Assembly (NCBI GenBank): GCA_964017125.1
Contig: OZ024904.1
Coordinates: 797,652-861,651, forward strand
Direction of reading: 5' to 3'
From: Flabesymbios commensalis
Taxonomy: Eukaryota; Annelida; Polychaeta; Terebellida; Flabelligeridae
DNA: 64,000 nt
Shown: positions 10,930 through 21,190 of the stretch, piece by piece
Layout: the number at the start of each line of letters is the position of its first letter
Numbering within the stretch: position 1 is the stretch's first letter
The notes under the pieces: generated by a model
Database searches by the model: none
What the model was told of the DNA's origin: nothing
What the model saw: the letters and a program-made list of their open reading frames with translations, nothing else
Program-made: the position numbers and the translations under genes

Positions 10930-11325
10930 GGTAAAAGGTAAAGGTAAAGGTGCAAGTTTATAGTCTGATATCAAGTCTGAAGACCTATCATCCGACTTTA
11001 CATCTTACCCCCTGGTCACTGGACCTGTTCATTCGTGAGCCATTTCAACTCCACGGAGAGCATACAGTCCTGCAGCCGTTTCGGCGCATTGAACTTATCG
11101 TACACATTGCCATCTCTGTCCTACCAGGTACTCATTTTCACCTGAGTCAAGTGAAGCATTTGAGGGTGAAGTGCCTTGCCCAAGGACACAACATCTTAAC
11201 AATGTCCCAAGATTGAGAGGGGAGAAACATGATATTTCTCTGAAAATTATGCACCAGTGGGATTCGAAACCGCACGGCAGGCAGCGACATCGGCAGAGCG
11301 CTACGCTCTAACCATTGTTCTGAGC
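10930..11325 (-). mobile_element. tRNA-derived SINE (family C)
   Basis: A reverse-strand copy running from ACCTTTACC-type tail repeats (10930-10950) back to a tRNA-like head at 11270-11320: on the minus strand GGTTAGAGCGTAGCGCTCTG as A box region and a GGTTTCGAATCCC box B. It is absent from copy B, where AGCTTGTTCTAAC runs into TAGGCCCTATATAC. CTGTTCTA and TTGTTCTGA at its ends look like a degraded target duplication. Confidence 0.85.
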
Positions 11326-11446
11326 CCTGTATACAATTATATTGATATAATGTTTAGGTTTTTGTATCTGTATTAAATATATATATTGTTTGAAAGCTAA
11401 AAAAAATGGCAGTGGGTGAGAGCGATAGCCATCCCAATATCCATAA

Positions 11447-11577
11447 CAGTGGCGGATCCAGGATCTGTAGAAAGGGGGGATCCGGAATCTTGGGGGCTTG
11501 CCCCCAAGCTTTTTTTGTAAATTTGAGTTAATTTAGGGGACTCGCCCTCCCCCCCCCCCCCCCTGGATCCGCCACTG
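11447..11577. mobile_element. hAT-like MITE, CAGTGGCGGATCCAGG ends
   Basis: Terminal inverted repeats CAGTGGCGGATCCAGG and CCTGGATCCGCCACTG bound about 130 bp of non-coding DNA with a C/G homopolymer tract. The terminal CAG(T/G)GGCGGAT form is typical of hAT-type non-autonomous elements. No clean 8-bp target duplication is visible. It is missing from copy B (AAAATGGCAAAAAATCACC there). Confidence 0.75.
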
Positions 11578-12050
11578 CAAAAAATCACAACAACATTTCA
11601 ATGACGTAGAGGGAAACAGACAGAGAATGTGCATATGTCGGTGAAATGTTGCTGATTCTAATAAAACATTATCATTGACTTGATTAATCGCTACCAAGTG
11701 TTAGATGTGAGGAAAAGGAATTTATAGGCCTACATCGCGACCAAGTGTTAGATAATGAGGTTCAAAAGGAATTTAAACACGTTTTCAGCATCGCAATATG
11801 TGGTCGAAAGCAGTTTCAGTCACTGTTGGGGCAGTAACCATGGTTTGAACGATCGGAAGTCTATAAATTATAGATTGGTTAGGTAAATATCACTGGGTCC
11901 ACATCGTTTTTCATCCATTGTGAGCGCCAGTTCTCTCAACGCAAACAGGGATCGAGTGTCACCCCCTGTGTCACCCCTAGCTCACTGATTGCGACGATAG
12001 TGGTATGTGTATGTATACCTCCACTTTGGAGGGAATGCATGCAGAAATAC

Positions 12051-14039
12051 AGGTATAAAAGTTTAACATTCGACACACACAGAATGATAAGTTTATAACA
12101 TCAAGTATCACACAATACCAATTATACTTACAGTCGTAAAGTGAACATTAATACATACTATTGACATAATTTATCATATATAGAATGGTTATATTTGTAT
12201 AATGCTGAAAAAGAAACGTTCACATATTATAATATATTATCACTGCCAGTTCCCCGAAGTGGTGTTTACGTTTACATACGTGGTGTTTACCAGTTTTCCA
12301 TTTTTATAACTACAAAATGTCTTAAATCCGTTGAATTGATATACGGTATGATTTAATATTACCAAGGAAAATAGACATTTTTCCTTGATTTTACCAGTCT
12401 GAATCACAATTTTCTGTCACTTGAGGTTGTGGATCGTGGTAGTGAGACACAACTTCAAGTGACTGAAAAGTTAATTGAATAGCTTAGAGCTGCATGGGTT
12501 AAGACAACATCCAGGGCCGTATGCCCGAAGCTAGTTTAGCTAACATGTTTAGGCTTAACACGGTGTCAACTAAAACATTGTGTTATAAAAAAATAACTCG
12601 CATGCCAAAAGCAGCGTTATCAACGTGTTAACAAACCATAAGGTCGAATCCTTAACCAATATTTTAACACCATTGAGCGTACAATTGCCATACACTTCGG
12701 GGAATTCCCCTTGCTGCAATCAGCCGTGACCAAGTCCACACTGTCCCTGGCACATTGGTGTCTCACGGTTGATACAGAATCGATGACGCTGGCCTCACAT
12801 TCAAATCAAATCAAATAATCTTTATTTAATGAGGGTATACATTAGCACAATGTTGGCCCAGGGCACCCTGCCCAGTCGGGTCAGACCGTCAGACTACCAG
12901 TCTGCCGGTAGCAGACAACTGGATAGATGAAGATGGCCCAGGGTACCGTGTCAGTTCGTCTGCACTATCCTCAGTGGGGTCATTTAACCCTTGTCATGCT
13001 GATATTGTCAGCTGGTATTTTCCATTCATCTGAACCTGGAATTATTTGATTACCTGAGAATACACCACCGATTATATTACCAATGAAGTGACATTTATGT
13101 CGATTTGACAGAGTAGCCAGGTTAATACGTATACTGACGTATAGTGAACATGTAGAAATTTTGCGAAATACAATTAAATTTGTTAAACTTTTATTTCAAG
13201 TATCTATGTTGTCCGCAAATGTGAATAAAAAAATTGTTTAGTTTTGTTGCACAAATAATTTATCTTGAATAGCGTCTACTTGATAAAGTAAAAAATAATC
13301 ATACTGCTATTGTTCTTTGTGACCACTGCAAATTCGAATAATTTTTTTATAAACCACAATGTCGCAAGCGGACTGTTTTTTAGTCAGAAGGGCGTAAGCA
13401 TTGAAAAAAAAATACCAGTAAGAATGCCATTATGATTAAAATACCGAGTTTCAGAAGGTCGTAATAATAGATATAATAAATTCTGATGTTTTAGTAGAAA
13501 TAGCAAAGAGAAGTTTTAGTATTATGACGACGAAAGCAACTCCCACGATAACGGAGCATGTATTTATACGCGAGCATAGGCCTTGACTCAGAGGGTGGCC
13601 AGTGGGCATTTCTATTTAAATTAACCTAATTGATTTCCCCTAATTAGGGACTACAAATATTCTCCACTAGAATACACGTGTCCATAACGAGCACAATGAA
13701 CGAATACAGGCTATCTAGTAAATCACAGATCACACTGTCTTACTCTCAACCAAATTGCGTACGACCTCCTGGCTCGGAATCCTCTCTTGTATAGCATTTT
13801 AGATATAACGAAGTCACCTCTCGCAGAGGGTGATATGAATCAGATGACATTGACTTCCATACACAGGATTCCGAGGGCGAACCCCTCAGTCACGGAAGCT
13901 CCCACGATGCTGAACCTTTATACGATTTGGCAGAAAAGCGGTGGACGAGATTGCAAGCTCCGACGTGACAGGTATTTGGTGTAACCGTGAAACATAATAT
14001 GAGCTGAAAGTTTGTAGTAAGCAAGTTTGTAGTAAGTTT
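12051..14039. other. Mostly unannotated stretch with one small palindrome
   Basis: Contains a palindrome at 12415-12464 (GTCACTTGAGGTTGTG pairing with CACAACTTCAAGTGAC around a GATCG core), a family that recurs near 54093, 56728, 59746, 61143 and 61264. Near 12795 the text AATCAAATAATCTTTATTTA followed by GC-richer DNA to about 13080 resembles the 3' end of a reverse-oriented retroelement, but I see no coding motif to prove it. Nothing else is recognisable. Confidence 0.45.
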
Positions 14040-14256
14040 GTAAATCATCAAAAAATCGGCTTCTTAATATGACCATATGATGTAAACATGTCGATAGACT
14101 AGAACTGCAAAAGGTTTTTTTATTTTTGTGCTGCACATTCACCAGTTAGGCTAGATATTCCCGTATTTCTTATTTTTGACATGGTTGTCAATAATTAGAA
14201 ATCAGGAATTTCGTCTCGATTTTTTGATGATTTTAGACCTGGGCATGTCCCTTTAA
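14040..14256. mobile_element. TTAA-flanked MITE (AGGGACATGCCC family)
   Basis: The right end reads AAAATC...GGGCATGTCCCT-TTAA (14253-14256). Shared body blocks TTCTTAATATGACCATATGA, AGACTAGAACTGCAAAAG and ATTTTTGACATGGTTGTC recur at 20959-21190 in the opposite terminal arrangement. Internal ATCATCAAAAAATCG and CGATTTTTTGATGAT form an inverted repeat. The exact left end is uncertain. Confidence 0.7.
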
Positions 14257-14261
14257 TAAGC

Positions 14262-14325
14262 GTCCCCAGGAGGTTTTTTAGCCCAGTTTAGCCTACATGT
14301 ACATAAAAGTGACCTGGATACCAAT
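14262..14325 (+). mobile_element. Family A SINE, 3' body fragment
   Basis: CCCCAGGAGGTTTTTTAGCCCAGTTTAGCC followed by ATGTACATAAAAGTGACCT matches the conserved 3' body of the dimeric SINE (compare 820-885). Both tRNA-like monomers are missing. Confidence 0.7.
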
Positions 14326-14694
14326 CATTAATCTATATACATATGAATCAATATACATAAGCTGAGGTACTAGTAATAAATATAACTAATATAATAACTA
14401 CCGTAGCCTATTTTATGTGTTGTACATGCTACTGCCAGCAAATTCCTTCAACCTGATGCTTAATCTACCCCCTGAGCAGTGTTACCTTTTGGCAACATAA
14501 CGTACTGGTTTATATTCGTGTTAGGCCTAAACCACCTTCTGACATACGTTTAACTGGAGGTTACAACACTGTTTTAGCTAAACTCTCACTAACCTAGCTT
14601 CGGGCATATATAATGGCCCTAAAAGGGATGTACAACTCGTGCCCGGACAAAGCACAAACATCGGGGTAGGCCGTGTTGTACTCTCCAAAACCGT
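14326..14694. other. Unannotated spacer
   Basis: AT-rich DNA in which I see no gene, RNA or transposon end. Confidence 0.35.
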
Positions 14695-14965
14695 GGATTG
14701 ATGTATTTGCTTTACCTGATAAAATTCAACATGGCGGTGACTGAGAGCGATTACGACCCAAAGGTCCGAAAAATGTCCATAACTTTTTAATGACTGTGCT
14801 CTGAGCTGAGCATGCGGACATAGAACTGAAATGTTACTGATTCTAAAAAAAATATTTTCGACCTGATTATTCCCAGATATATGCAGATATGACAGTCCAA
14901 GGAGATGTCCAACGATTTTGTACGCGGTCAATCTGTAGCTGAAACCTGTTTCAGCCACTGGGGCT
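14695..14965. repeat. Third, diverged copy of the segment seen at 10318-12050
   Basis: GAGAGCGATTACGACCC, TGTCCATAAC, GAAATGTTACTGATTCTAA and TTTCAGCCACTGGGGC align in order with 11410-11840. Similarity is much weaker than between copies A and B, so the segment is a member of an older dispersed family. The 126-codon reverse frame across it has no recognisable domain. Confidence 0.6.
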
Positions 14966-15234
14966 AACCTCGGGGCGGATTATTTTTATAAGCCTATTTA
15001 TTAAAGGCTAGGACATGTACAGCATAAGTGCCACCTGGTGAAGAACTACAGAAACAGCCATCTATAAAATATCATTTACCGAATATCCTTTGTATTAGCA
15101 TATTTATGTTCTACTTGGAATTCCTAATAAATTTGTTTATAGCAATATCATTGACTGTGTAGTTACGATTCGTTGAGCACAGGTTATAGGCCCACCACAT
15201 GCGCAGCATGGTCAATGTTCTAAGGAGTGGGGTC

Positions 15235-15580
15235 CGTAAGAAGTAAATATGTTGAATCAGTGAAACAAGACGACTGACCTGCTGCAATTAACTGTTGAAC
15301 CCTACAGTTTGGGGATCGACTTTATACGTCAAAATCTGACGTCTGTAGACGTCAGATTCTGACGTCTAAATTCGATCACCAAACTGTAAGAGTAGAAATA
15401 TTTATAATGGACGTAGACCCATAACATAGGTATTCAAATGAACCGGAAAGCCATTCATGATGATTTCAAATTTCAAAAAGGGTCTCCATGGTTAGGCAAA
15501 AATATTTCAGCTTTGGAAGAGTTAAGGAGCCCGTGAGAAGTAAATATTTTGAAGCAGTGAAGCGAGACGACTGACCTGTT
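15235..15580. repeat. Short direct repeat flanking a MITE
   Basis: GAAGTAAATATGTTGAATCAG...GACGACTGACCTG near 15240 recurs as GAAGTAAATATTTTGAAGCAG...GACGACTGACCTG near 15537, with the MITE at 15295-15525 between. A second MITE follows immediately after the right repeat. Confidence 0.7.
15295..15525. mobile_element. piggyBac-like MITE
   Basis: The left end TTGAACCCTACAGTTTGGGG is a mutated version of the TTAACCCTTACAGCGCGGGG terminus. The subterminal palindrome GACGTCTGTAGACGTCAGATT and the block CATAACATAGGTATTCAAA are intact. The right end runs to GTTAA (15521-15525). Confidence 0.8.
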
Positions 15581-15591
15581 TTGATTAGCCC

Positions 15592-15845
15592 TTAACCCTT
15601 GAAGCGCTGAATAAATTTGTAAAAAAAACGTCACAACCAAAGGGGTTTTTTCACCTTGAAATCATCATAACTGTCTTAGTTAGCTCTTTCCGATTCATTT
15701 GAATACCTACCTATGTTTGGGGTCTACGGCTATTAGAAATATTTTAACTCTTACAGTGCGGGGATCGACTTTAGTCGTCAGATTCTGACGGCTACATACG
15801 TCACATTCTGACGACTAAAGTCGATCCCCGCGCTGTGAGGGTTGA
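15592..15845. mobile_element. piggyBac-like MITE, opposite orientation
   Basis: Starts TTAACCCTTGAAGCGCTGAA (the usual right end) and ends CCCCGCGCTGTGAGGGTTGA (the usual left end), so it lies in reverse relative to its neighbour at 15295. Body motifs TTCATTTGAATACCTA and CGACTAAAGTCGATCCCC are present. Confidence 0.82.
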
Positions 15846-16132
15846 TCACGACTTCAATTATCCTCAACTCCTGTTCCCACAGAAAACAGGGACTGAGAGA
15901 GGAGTGGTTTTGTTGTGACATATCAAAGCAATGAACTCTTTATCTTATAACTCAAAAGTATTCTGCTAGAGACGGGGTGGTAGACTCACTGCAAGACGTG
16001 CTGTATTGAGATGACTTTTTAAACAGAAACTCTATCACGCATATTTTAGCTAAATAATTGACCCGTTTTTAATACATATACTATGATATTTCTTATCTGT
16101 GATACTATTGTATGTATGTAATATACATGTTT

Positions 16133-16515
16133 TGAGAGGGACATGGCGCAACGGTTAGAGCGTGGCGCTCTGCCGATGTCGCTGCCTGCCGTGCGGTATC
16201 GAATTCCGCTTGGTGCAGGATTTTTAGAGAAATATCATGTTTCTCCCCTCTCAATCTTGGGACATTGTTAAGATGGTGTGTCCTTTGGCAAGACACTTCA
16301 CCCTCTAATGCTTCACTTGACTCAGGTGAAAATGTGTACCTGGTAGGACAGAGATGACAATGTATATGATAAGTTCAAGGCGCCGAAACGGCTGCATGAT
16401 TGTGTGCTCTCCGTGGAGTTGAAATGGCACACGAATGAACAGGTCCAGTGACCAGGGGTTAAGATATAAAGTCGGATGATAGGCCTTCAGACTATCAACC
16501 TGCACATTTACCTTT
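16133..16515 (+). mobile_element. tRNA-derived SINE (family C), best copy
   Basis: The tRNA-like head is clearest here: GGCGCAACGGTTAGAGCGTG (A box), then GGTATCGAATTCC (degraded B box), followed by TTGGTGCAGGATTTTTAGAG, TCTCCCCTCTCAATCTTGGG, a conserved central block near 16275-16300 (CCTTTGGCAAGACACTTCAC), GCGCCGAAACGGCTGCA and a CCTGCACATTTACC tail. About 385 bp. Flanking direct repeats could not be defined. The central block may match a known SINE superfamily domain, which would need a library search. Confidence 0.85.
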
Positions 16516-16858
16516 TTTTCCTCACTTGCGGGGGTTTTAATAAATAAATAATAATAATATCATTGCAAGAGGCGGAGTTTGTCTGAAGCAATGACCTCTT
16601 TAATATCATAACATTGCTAGCATGGGCGATGTCACGGTGAACACGGATGGTTATTTGAAGTTGGCTGAAGATGACGGTTCAATGATGGTGGTTTCATACA
16701 CAATGCTCAGAAATCAGAGCACATCACAAAGGGGTCAGTCCGTGTCCCTTCCTGTGGTGGCTGGTCGCTCAAACGGCTGTTCTGAATGGTTCCGCAGCCC
16801 TGGTTCCTGGACTCACGTTACCGATGCTTTATACAATCACCTACCTCACCAGGAGAAA

Positions 16859-16952
16859 CCCAGTAAACACAAAATGTACAATGTTGGTCCAACGTCGAAG
16901 ACGTTGGTCCGACGTTGTACAAATGTTATAAAGATGTTTTGTGTTTGCTGGG
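16859..16952. mobile_element. Palindromic MITE, CCCAGTAAACAC variant
   Basis: CCCAGTAAACACAAAATGTA and GTTTTGTGTTTGCTGGG are the termini. The interior GTTGGTCCAACGTCGAAGAC with ACGTTGGTCCGACGTTG gives a strong hairpin. Member of the CCCAGCAAACAC family, and the 136-codon frame across it is chance. Confidence 0.82.
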
Positions 16953-17846
16953 AACAGAGAGGCACTATAATAAGGTTGATAGGACGTATCAGAACTAGTG
17001 CATCAGAGCTCCAGATATTTTTTTGGTTTTAGGAGTATTTCACTCATTGAAATGGGTGATGAGGAGTGAAATATGAGAAAAAAATATACGAGTATTTCTC
17101 ATACAACACCATGAAAGCTTCATTGATCATTTTTTTTCTTACATTCAGGTCACATAGTTCTGCTCACGTACAAAATACAAGAAATCGTTTCATTTTTCCT
17201 GTTTCTTTTTATTTTGATGGGTATTTTAATGGGTAATAATACTCCTCAGATTTTCTATCAATGAGTTTTTTTGTTTTTACATGCGTATTTTACGCACATA
17301 CGCATGTTATCTGGAGCACTGGGGATTATCTCGCGTCAGCCTCGCGCTGAGCGCTCCGTAATCATGCTCAACCTTTTTATTTCCACTTAAAAAATATACA
17401 TCGAGTGAGAAATATATCTCATGGCAGTAACATTTGAAAAAGTGGCCTCCAATTTGATTGAATAATAGTCATCACTTTAAGCTGTTCCATGAGCGATGCA
17501 AAGCTTCAAAAACTTAGCGAGCGAAGTCACCAAAATGAAGTGCTTTCCAACCAAAAAACATCAGTTGGAAATATAGACGTCTTTGTGATCTGCTGGCTAT
17601 TTTGCATTATTGGACGGCCATCTTGATTTTTTGTGACCCAGAGATAACCTTGCCATAACAACCCTATCAAGCCCCATCTAAAATCACCAGATTTTGTGTA
17701 CTTGTGTTGGGTTTGTAATGAAAGATTGGTCGAAACCTGATTATGTGTTGTGTATCTGTGTTGGGGTCTTGGTGGTTTCAATATAGACATAGCAGGGACA
17801 TGGCTAAGGAGGGGGATTAACAAAGTGGGTAATGAACCCTTTGGAT
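16953..17846. other. Unannotated stretch
   Basis: The text GAGTATTTCACTCATTGAAA at 17033 and CGAGTATTTCTCATACA at 17088 are loosely repeated, and GGAGTGAAATATGAG is a partial complement of them, so a degraded palindromic element may lie at 17030-17410. No gene is supportable. The reverse frame at 17527-17877 has no domain I recognise. Confidence 0.35.
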
Positions 17847-18226
17847 TTAACCCTTTCAGCATGGGGACCGTCTTCATACGTCAGAATCTGACGTCTGTAG
17901 GCCGTATTTATATGTCAGAATCTGACGTCTGTAGGCCGTATTTATACGTCAGAATCTGACTTCTGTAGGCCGTATTCATACGTCAGAATCTGACGTCTGT
18001 AGGCCGTATTTATACGTCAGAATCTGACGTCTGTAGACGTCAGATTCTGACGTATGAAGACGACCCACGCGCTGAAAGGGTTAAAATATTTCTAAAGGCC
18101 GTAGACCCATAACATAGGTATTCAAATGAACCAGAAAGAGCTAACTAAGGCATTTATGATGATTTCAAATTGACAAAACCCTTTGGACTCCATAGTTTAT
18201 ACAAAACATTTAAGCGTAAGGGCTAA
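17847..18226. mobile_element. piggyBac-like MITE with internal 34-bp tandem expansion
   Basis: Starts TTAACCCTTTCAGCATGGGG. The subterminal palindrome has expanded into about five tandem 34-bp units of GTCAGAATCTGACGTCTGTA plus GGCCGTATTTATAC (17870-18035). Then come CCCATAACATAGGTATTCAA and a decayed right end (AGCGTAAGGGCTAA). It is about 140 bp longer than its relatives because of the tandem units. Confidence 0.85.
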
Positions 18227-18938
18227 GTTACCAATGCATTTGGTTCTCATACCTTATACAACGAAGAGAAGATGCGCTAAAGCAGTATCCTTCTTGTTTT
18301 CTGTCTATTTGTAGTTTAGAATATTTTTAAACCTATTTATTTCGTAAATAAATGTCCGAGTAGCGCTTAGCTGTGCAAACGTAGCCATGAATAGCCACGC
18401 TCCGTGAAGGCGTGGTCGTGGATTGCCTTATGTGTTGCCCCTAGGGGAATCAACGTTTTTAAGAGGCCACCATTCAATTTCTAGCGGGGGGGTGGAGTAT
18501 TTGAACTGGACAAATTATTTATCACACCTCCTGTCTGCAATATTTTATTTATTTTACACTCTGCCTCAAGCAATATTTACTTCAGTTTTTTGGAAAAAAA
18601 ATTCTGTCTACAAAGTTAGATCCCAAACTAGGCTTAGTGTTGATGTGAGGGTTAGGCAGACAAGCGAAGCAAGGCTCCACAAATTTAAGCGTCATTTAAT
18701 GATGCCGAGCGAAGCGAGGTAAAATATTTATTTACAACATTTCCTTCAGACAAATATTTATTTCATGAAAATTCAGTCTCAAAATATTTATGTCAAACAT
18801 ACTACAGCCCCCCTCCTCCTGGAGATTGAATGGTGGCCCCCTAATTAAATTAACATTATGTATTAACATTATGTTTATTAACATTTATACTTTTTATACT
18901 TATACGTTTTACGCCCTATGTACATTTATATGTATATA

Positions 18939-19015
18939 CTGCCGTGCAAAGCCAAAAGGCGGTATCTACTTACTTCACAAGTGAGCAGATACTGCCTTTT
19001 GGCATTGCAGAGCAG
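18939..19015. mobile_element. 77-bp hairpin MITE with TATA flanks
   Basis: CTGCCGTGCAAAGCCAAAAG at the left pairs with CTTTTGGCATTGCAGAGCAG at the right, forming a near-complete hairpin with a CACAAG-containing loop. TATA lies on both sides (18935-18938, 19016-19019). Copy A shows the uninterrupted TATGTATATAGTTGCTGC, so this is a mobile insertion, probably of mariner type given the TA target. It shares ends and loop with the hairpins at 6981-7425. Confidence 0.8.
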
Positions 19016-19212
19016 TATAGTTGATGCCTACCTTGCAGATGTTTTTATAAGCTTGTTCTAACACAACACGACCAATGTTGTAGGCCCTATATACTATTAT
19101 AATGATATAAATGTTTTTGTATCAGTATTAATTATATATATTGGTCAAAAACTTTATAAAAAAAATGGCAAAAAATCACCACAACATTTCAATGACGTAG
19201 AGGAAAAAGGGC

Positions 19213-19305
19213 AGATGACGTTGGCCAGATGCTGGTTTAATGCTGCCCCACCGTCTGCGATGCTGGCCCAACATTAAACCAGCACCGGGCATGGTCCAGA
19301 TGAAA
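19213..19305. mobile_element. Diverged palindromic MITE
   Basis: GTTGGCCAGATGCTGGTTTA and TAAACCAGCACCGGGCATGG flank a CCACCGTCTGCGATGCTGGC core, as in the CCCAGCAAACAC family, but the CCCAGCAAACAC termini are no longer visible. Absent from copy A (AGAGGGAAACAGACAGAG continues there). Confidence 0.6.
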
Positions 19306-19449
19306 TGTTGCTGATTCTAATAAACTGATCATGGACTTGATCAATCGCGGCAAAGTGTTAGATATTCGGCTCAAACGGAATTTAAACACGTTTTCAGCTC
19401 GCAATCTGTGGCTGTAAGCAGTTTTAGTCACTGTTGAGGCAGTAACCAT

Positions 19450-19562
19450 CCAGCACACGCGAGACATTGACCCAATGTTGATTTAATGTTGGCCCAGCGT
19501 CGCAGACGGTGGGCCAACATTAATATAAAGCAGCATTGGGTGAATGTCTCGTGTCTGCTGGG
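19450..19562. mobile_element. Palindromic MITE, CCAGCACACGCGAGAC variant
   Basis: CCAGCACACGCGAGACATTG and AATGTCTCGTGTCTGCTGGG are the ends. Copy A reads GCAGTAACCATGGTTTGAAC at the same place. Here CAT is found on both sides of the element, so the target duplication looks about 3 bp long. Confidence 0.82.
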
Positions 19563-19786
19563 CATGTGGTTTGAACCATAGAGTCTCTATATCTATGGTT
19601 TGAACAAGGAATCTATAGGGTAGGATGTCCATAGATTCCTTGGTTAGGTAAATATCACTGGGTCCACGTCCCGGGTCCACATGTCGTTTTTTATTCATTG
19701 AGAGCGAGCGCCAGTTCTCTCAACGCAAACAGGGATCGAGTGTCACCGTTTGTGTAGCCCCTAGATCACTGATGGCGACAATAGTG

Positions 19787-19893
19787 GTATGTATGTATGT
19801 ATGTATGTATGTATGTATGTATGTATGTATGTATGTATGTATGTATGTATGTATGTATGTATGTATGTATGTATGTATGTATGTATGTATGTA
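19787..19893. repeat. ATGT tetranucleotide microsatellite
   Basis: About 26 units of ATGT. Copy A has only GGTATGTGTATGTATACC at this point, so the run expanded after the two segments separated. The reverse frame reading HTYIHTYI is an artefact of the repeat. Confidence 0.95.
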
Positions 19894-19895
19894 CA

Positions 19896-20156
19896 CAGGG
19901 GCGGATCTAGTTTTTCAGTGAGGGGGGGAGGTAAAATTTGACAAAAAAAATAAATATATTTTACTGTAAAGGCATCGAGGGGTCCGCCCCCGGAAATTTT
20001 TTTGTTTTCGAAAGCTTTCTCATGCAATCTAAGGCATATTGGACAGTGTTTCTCACTCAGTATATCACCAAATCATAAGGAAACCCCTTAATAAGGTGAT
20101 GATTTTTTCTGAGGGGGGGGGGTTAAATTCCCCCCCCCCCCCTTGGATCCGCCAAG
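19896..20156. mobile_element. hAT-like MITE, GGGGCGGATCTAG ends
   Basis: CAGGGGCGGATCTAG at the left and TTGGATCCGCCAAGTG at the right form imperfect inverted ends of the same type as 11447-11577. The interior has two G or C homopolymer runs. It inserted within the expanded ATGT tract. Confidence 0.65.
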
Positions 20157-20210
20157 TGAAGTACATACAGACATACATGTACTGTATGTTAGTATGTACC
20201 TTCACTTTGT

Positions 20211-20782
20211 CGGAAGCACTAGTCTACAGCAATCATCCAGGGGCAGCTGCAGCCTCCTCATATCTGGCCATAATCTTCGGGCGGATTGCCAGTGGCGTAC
20301 CCTGGTTCCTCCGCTCAACAGCGGAGCCAATGCAGCACCCGCATCAGTGCTGGCGCTGATGTAGGCTGTGGTAGCCTTAAATAACCGGCAATAGCGTGTT
20401 TGACATTAGGTCTCTCACGTGGGATGAATGGAGTTACCCAGAGGGAGTGATCCTTCCTATTGTTACTCTGGGGACTATCCGACCCGAGGATAGCGGGGCT
20501 GCGCAAAAAGCCATCCCTAAATTATACAGCGAAACTCAAGTCTCCGGCCGTCTGGGCATGTTTGGGGGTATATCCCCTAGACATGCCCAGAACCCCTTAT
20601 CGGGCGAGCGAAGGAAAACGCTCTCAATAACCCACCATGCCCTATCGCCCCCACCCTCACATCATCATCTGTACATCATTCATCACATCAATTGACTACA
20701 ACGTTTTTATCGTATTATAGTGTCACTTAAAAGACCTTTTGTGCCGAAAAGTGACGTAAAGCAATGATTTACTACTACTACT
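20211..20782 (+). mobile_element. Retroelement-like insertion with TAC-repeat tail
   Basis: Flanked by a perfect 13-bp direct repeat ACCTTCACTTTGT (20198-20210 and 20783-20795). The empty site in copy A reads ACCTCCACTTTGGAGG. The GC-richer 572-bp body ends in AAGCAATGATTTACTACTAC, a microsatellite 3' tail. These are the signs of target-primed reverse transcription: either a 5'-truncated LINE 3' end or a long SINE. No RT motif is readable, so its family is unknown. Confidence 0.8.
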
Positions 20783-20812
20783 ACCTTCACTTTGTAGAGC
20801 ATGCATGCAAGA

Positions 20813-20958
20813 AGAAGAATAATACTTGTTTATTTCACCACAAAATACACAATATAATGAATGATTCATAAACAAAATGAACACTACAGGGTAAGGAGAG
20901 ATCCATAAAGACTTTGAAAGTCGCTGTCATGGATTAAATTATTATGTAATAACACTGA
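20813..20958. other. Spacer between copy B and the following MITE
   Basis: AT-rich, non-coding, nothing recognisable. Confidence 0.35.
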
Positions 20959-21190
20959 TTAAAGGGACATGCCCGTGTCTAAAAATCATAAAAATATCAG
21001 TGATTTTATTTTCGCTTCTTAATATGACCATATGATGTAAACATGTCCATAGACTAGAACTGCAAAAGTTTTTTAATTTTTGTGCTGCGCACATACCAGT
21101 TAGGCTAGATATAGAGACGATATTCCCGTATTTTTTATTTTTGACATGGTTGTCAATAATTAGAAATCAGGAATTTCGTCTCTATATCTA
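20959..21190. mobile_element. TTAA-flanked MITE (AGGGACATGCCC family)
   Basis: TTAA-AGGGACATGCCCGTGTC starts the element. The body blocks match 14040-14256, and GATATAGAGACGA with TCGTCTCTATATCTA form an internal inverted repeat. It runs directly into the 38-bp minisatellite. Confidence 0.72.

Larger units (their letters stand above)
10318..12050. repeat. Dispersed segment, copy A (partner 18362-20812)
   Basis: Colinear with copy B over many blocks: GGCGTGGTCGTGGATTGCC, CACCTCCTGTCTGCAAT, TTACACTCTGCCTCAAGC, TTAATGATGCCGAGCGAAGC, AACATTTCAATGACGTAGAG, AATTTAAACACGTTTTCAGC, CAACGCAAACAGGGATCGAG and GATAGTGGTATGT. It carries a family C SINE and a hAT-like MITE that copy B lacks. It lacks the hairpin, two MITEs and the LINE-like insertion of copy B. 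A third, partial and more diverged relative lies at 14695-14965. No gene is visible. Confidence 0.88.
18362..20812. repeat. Dispersed segment, copy B (partner 10318-12050)
   Basis: Colinear partner of copy A. It differs by a hairpin MITE (18939-19015), two palindromic MITEs (19213-19305, 19450-19562), an expanded ATGT microsatellite with a hAT-like MITE in it, and a 572-bp retroelement-like insertion (20211-20782). Each of these sites is empty in copy A. Homology ends shortly after GCATGCATGCA near 20808. Confidence 0.88.

Noticed and set aside
16622-17032. 136-codon frame with a methionine start in clean context
   Set aside because: It runs through the palindromic MITE at 16859-16952 and has no recognisable domain or splice partner.
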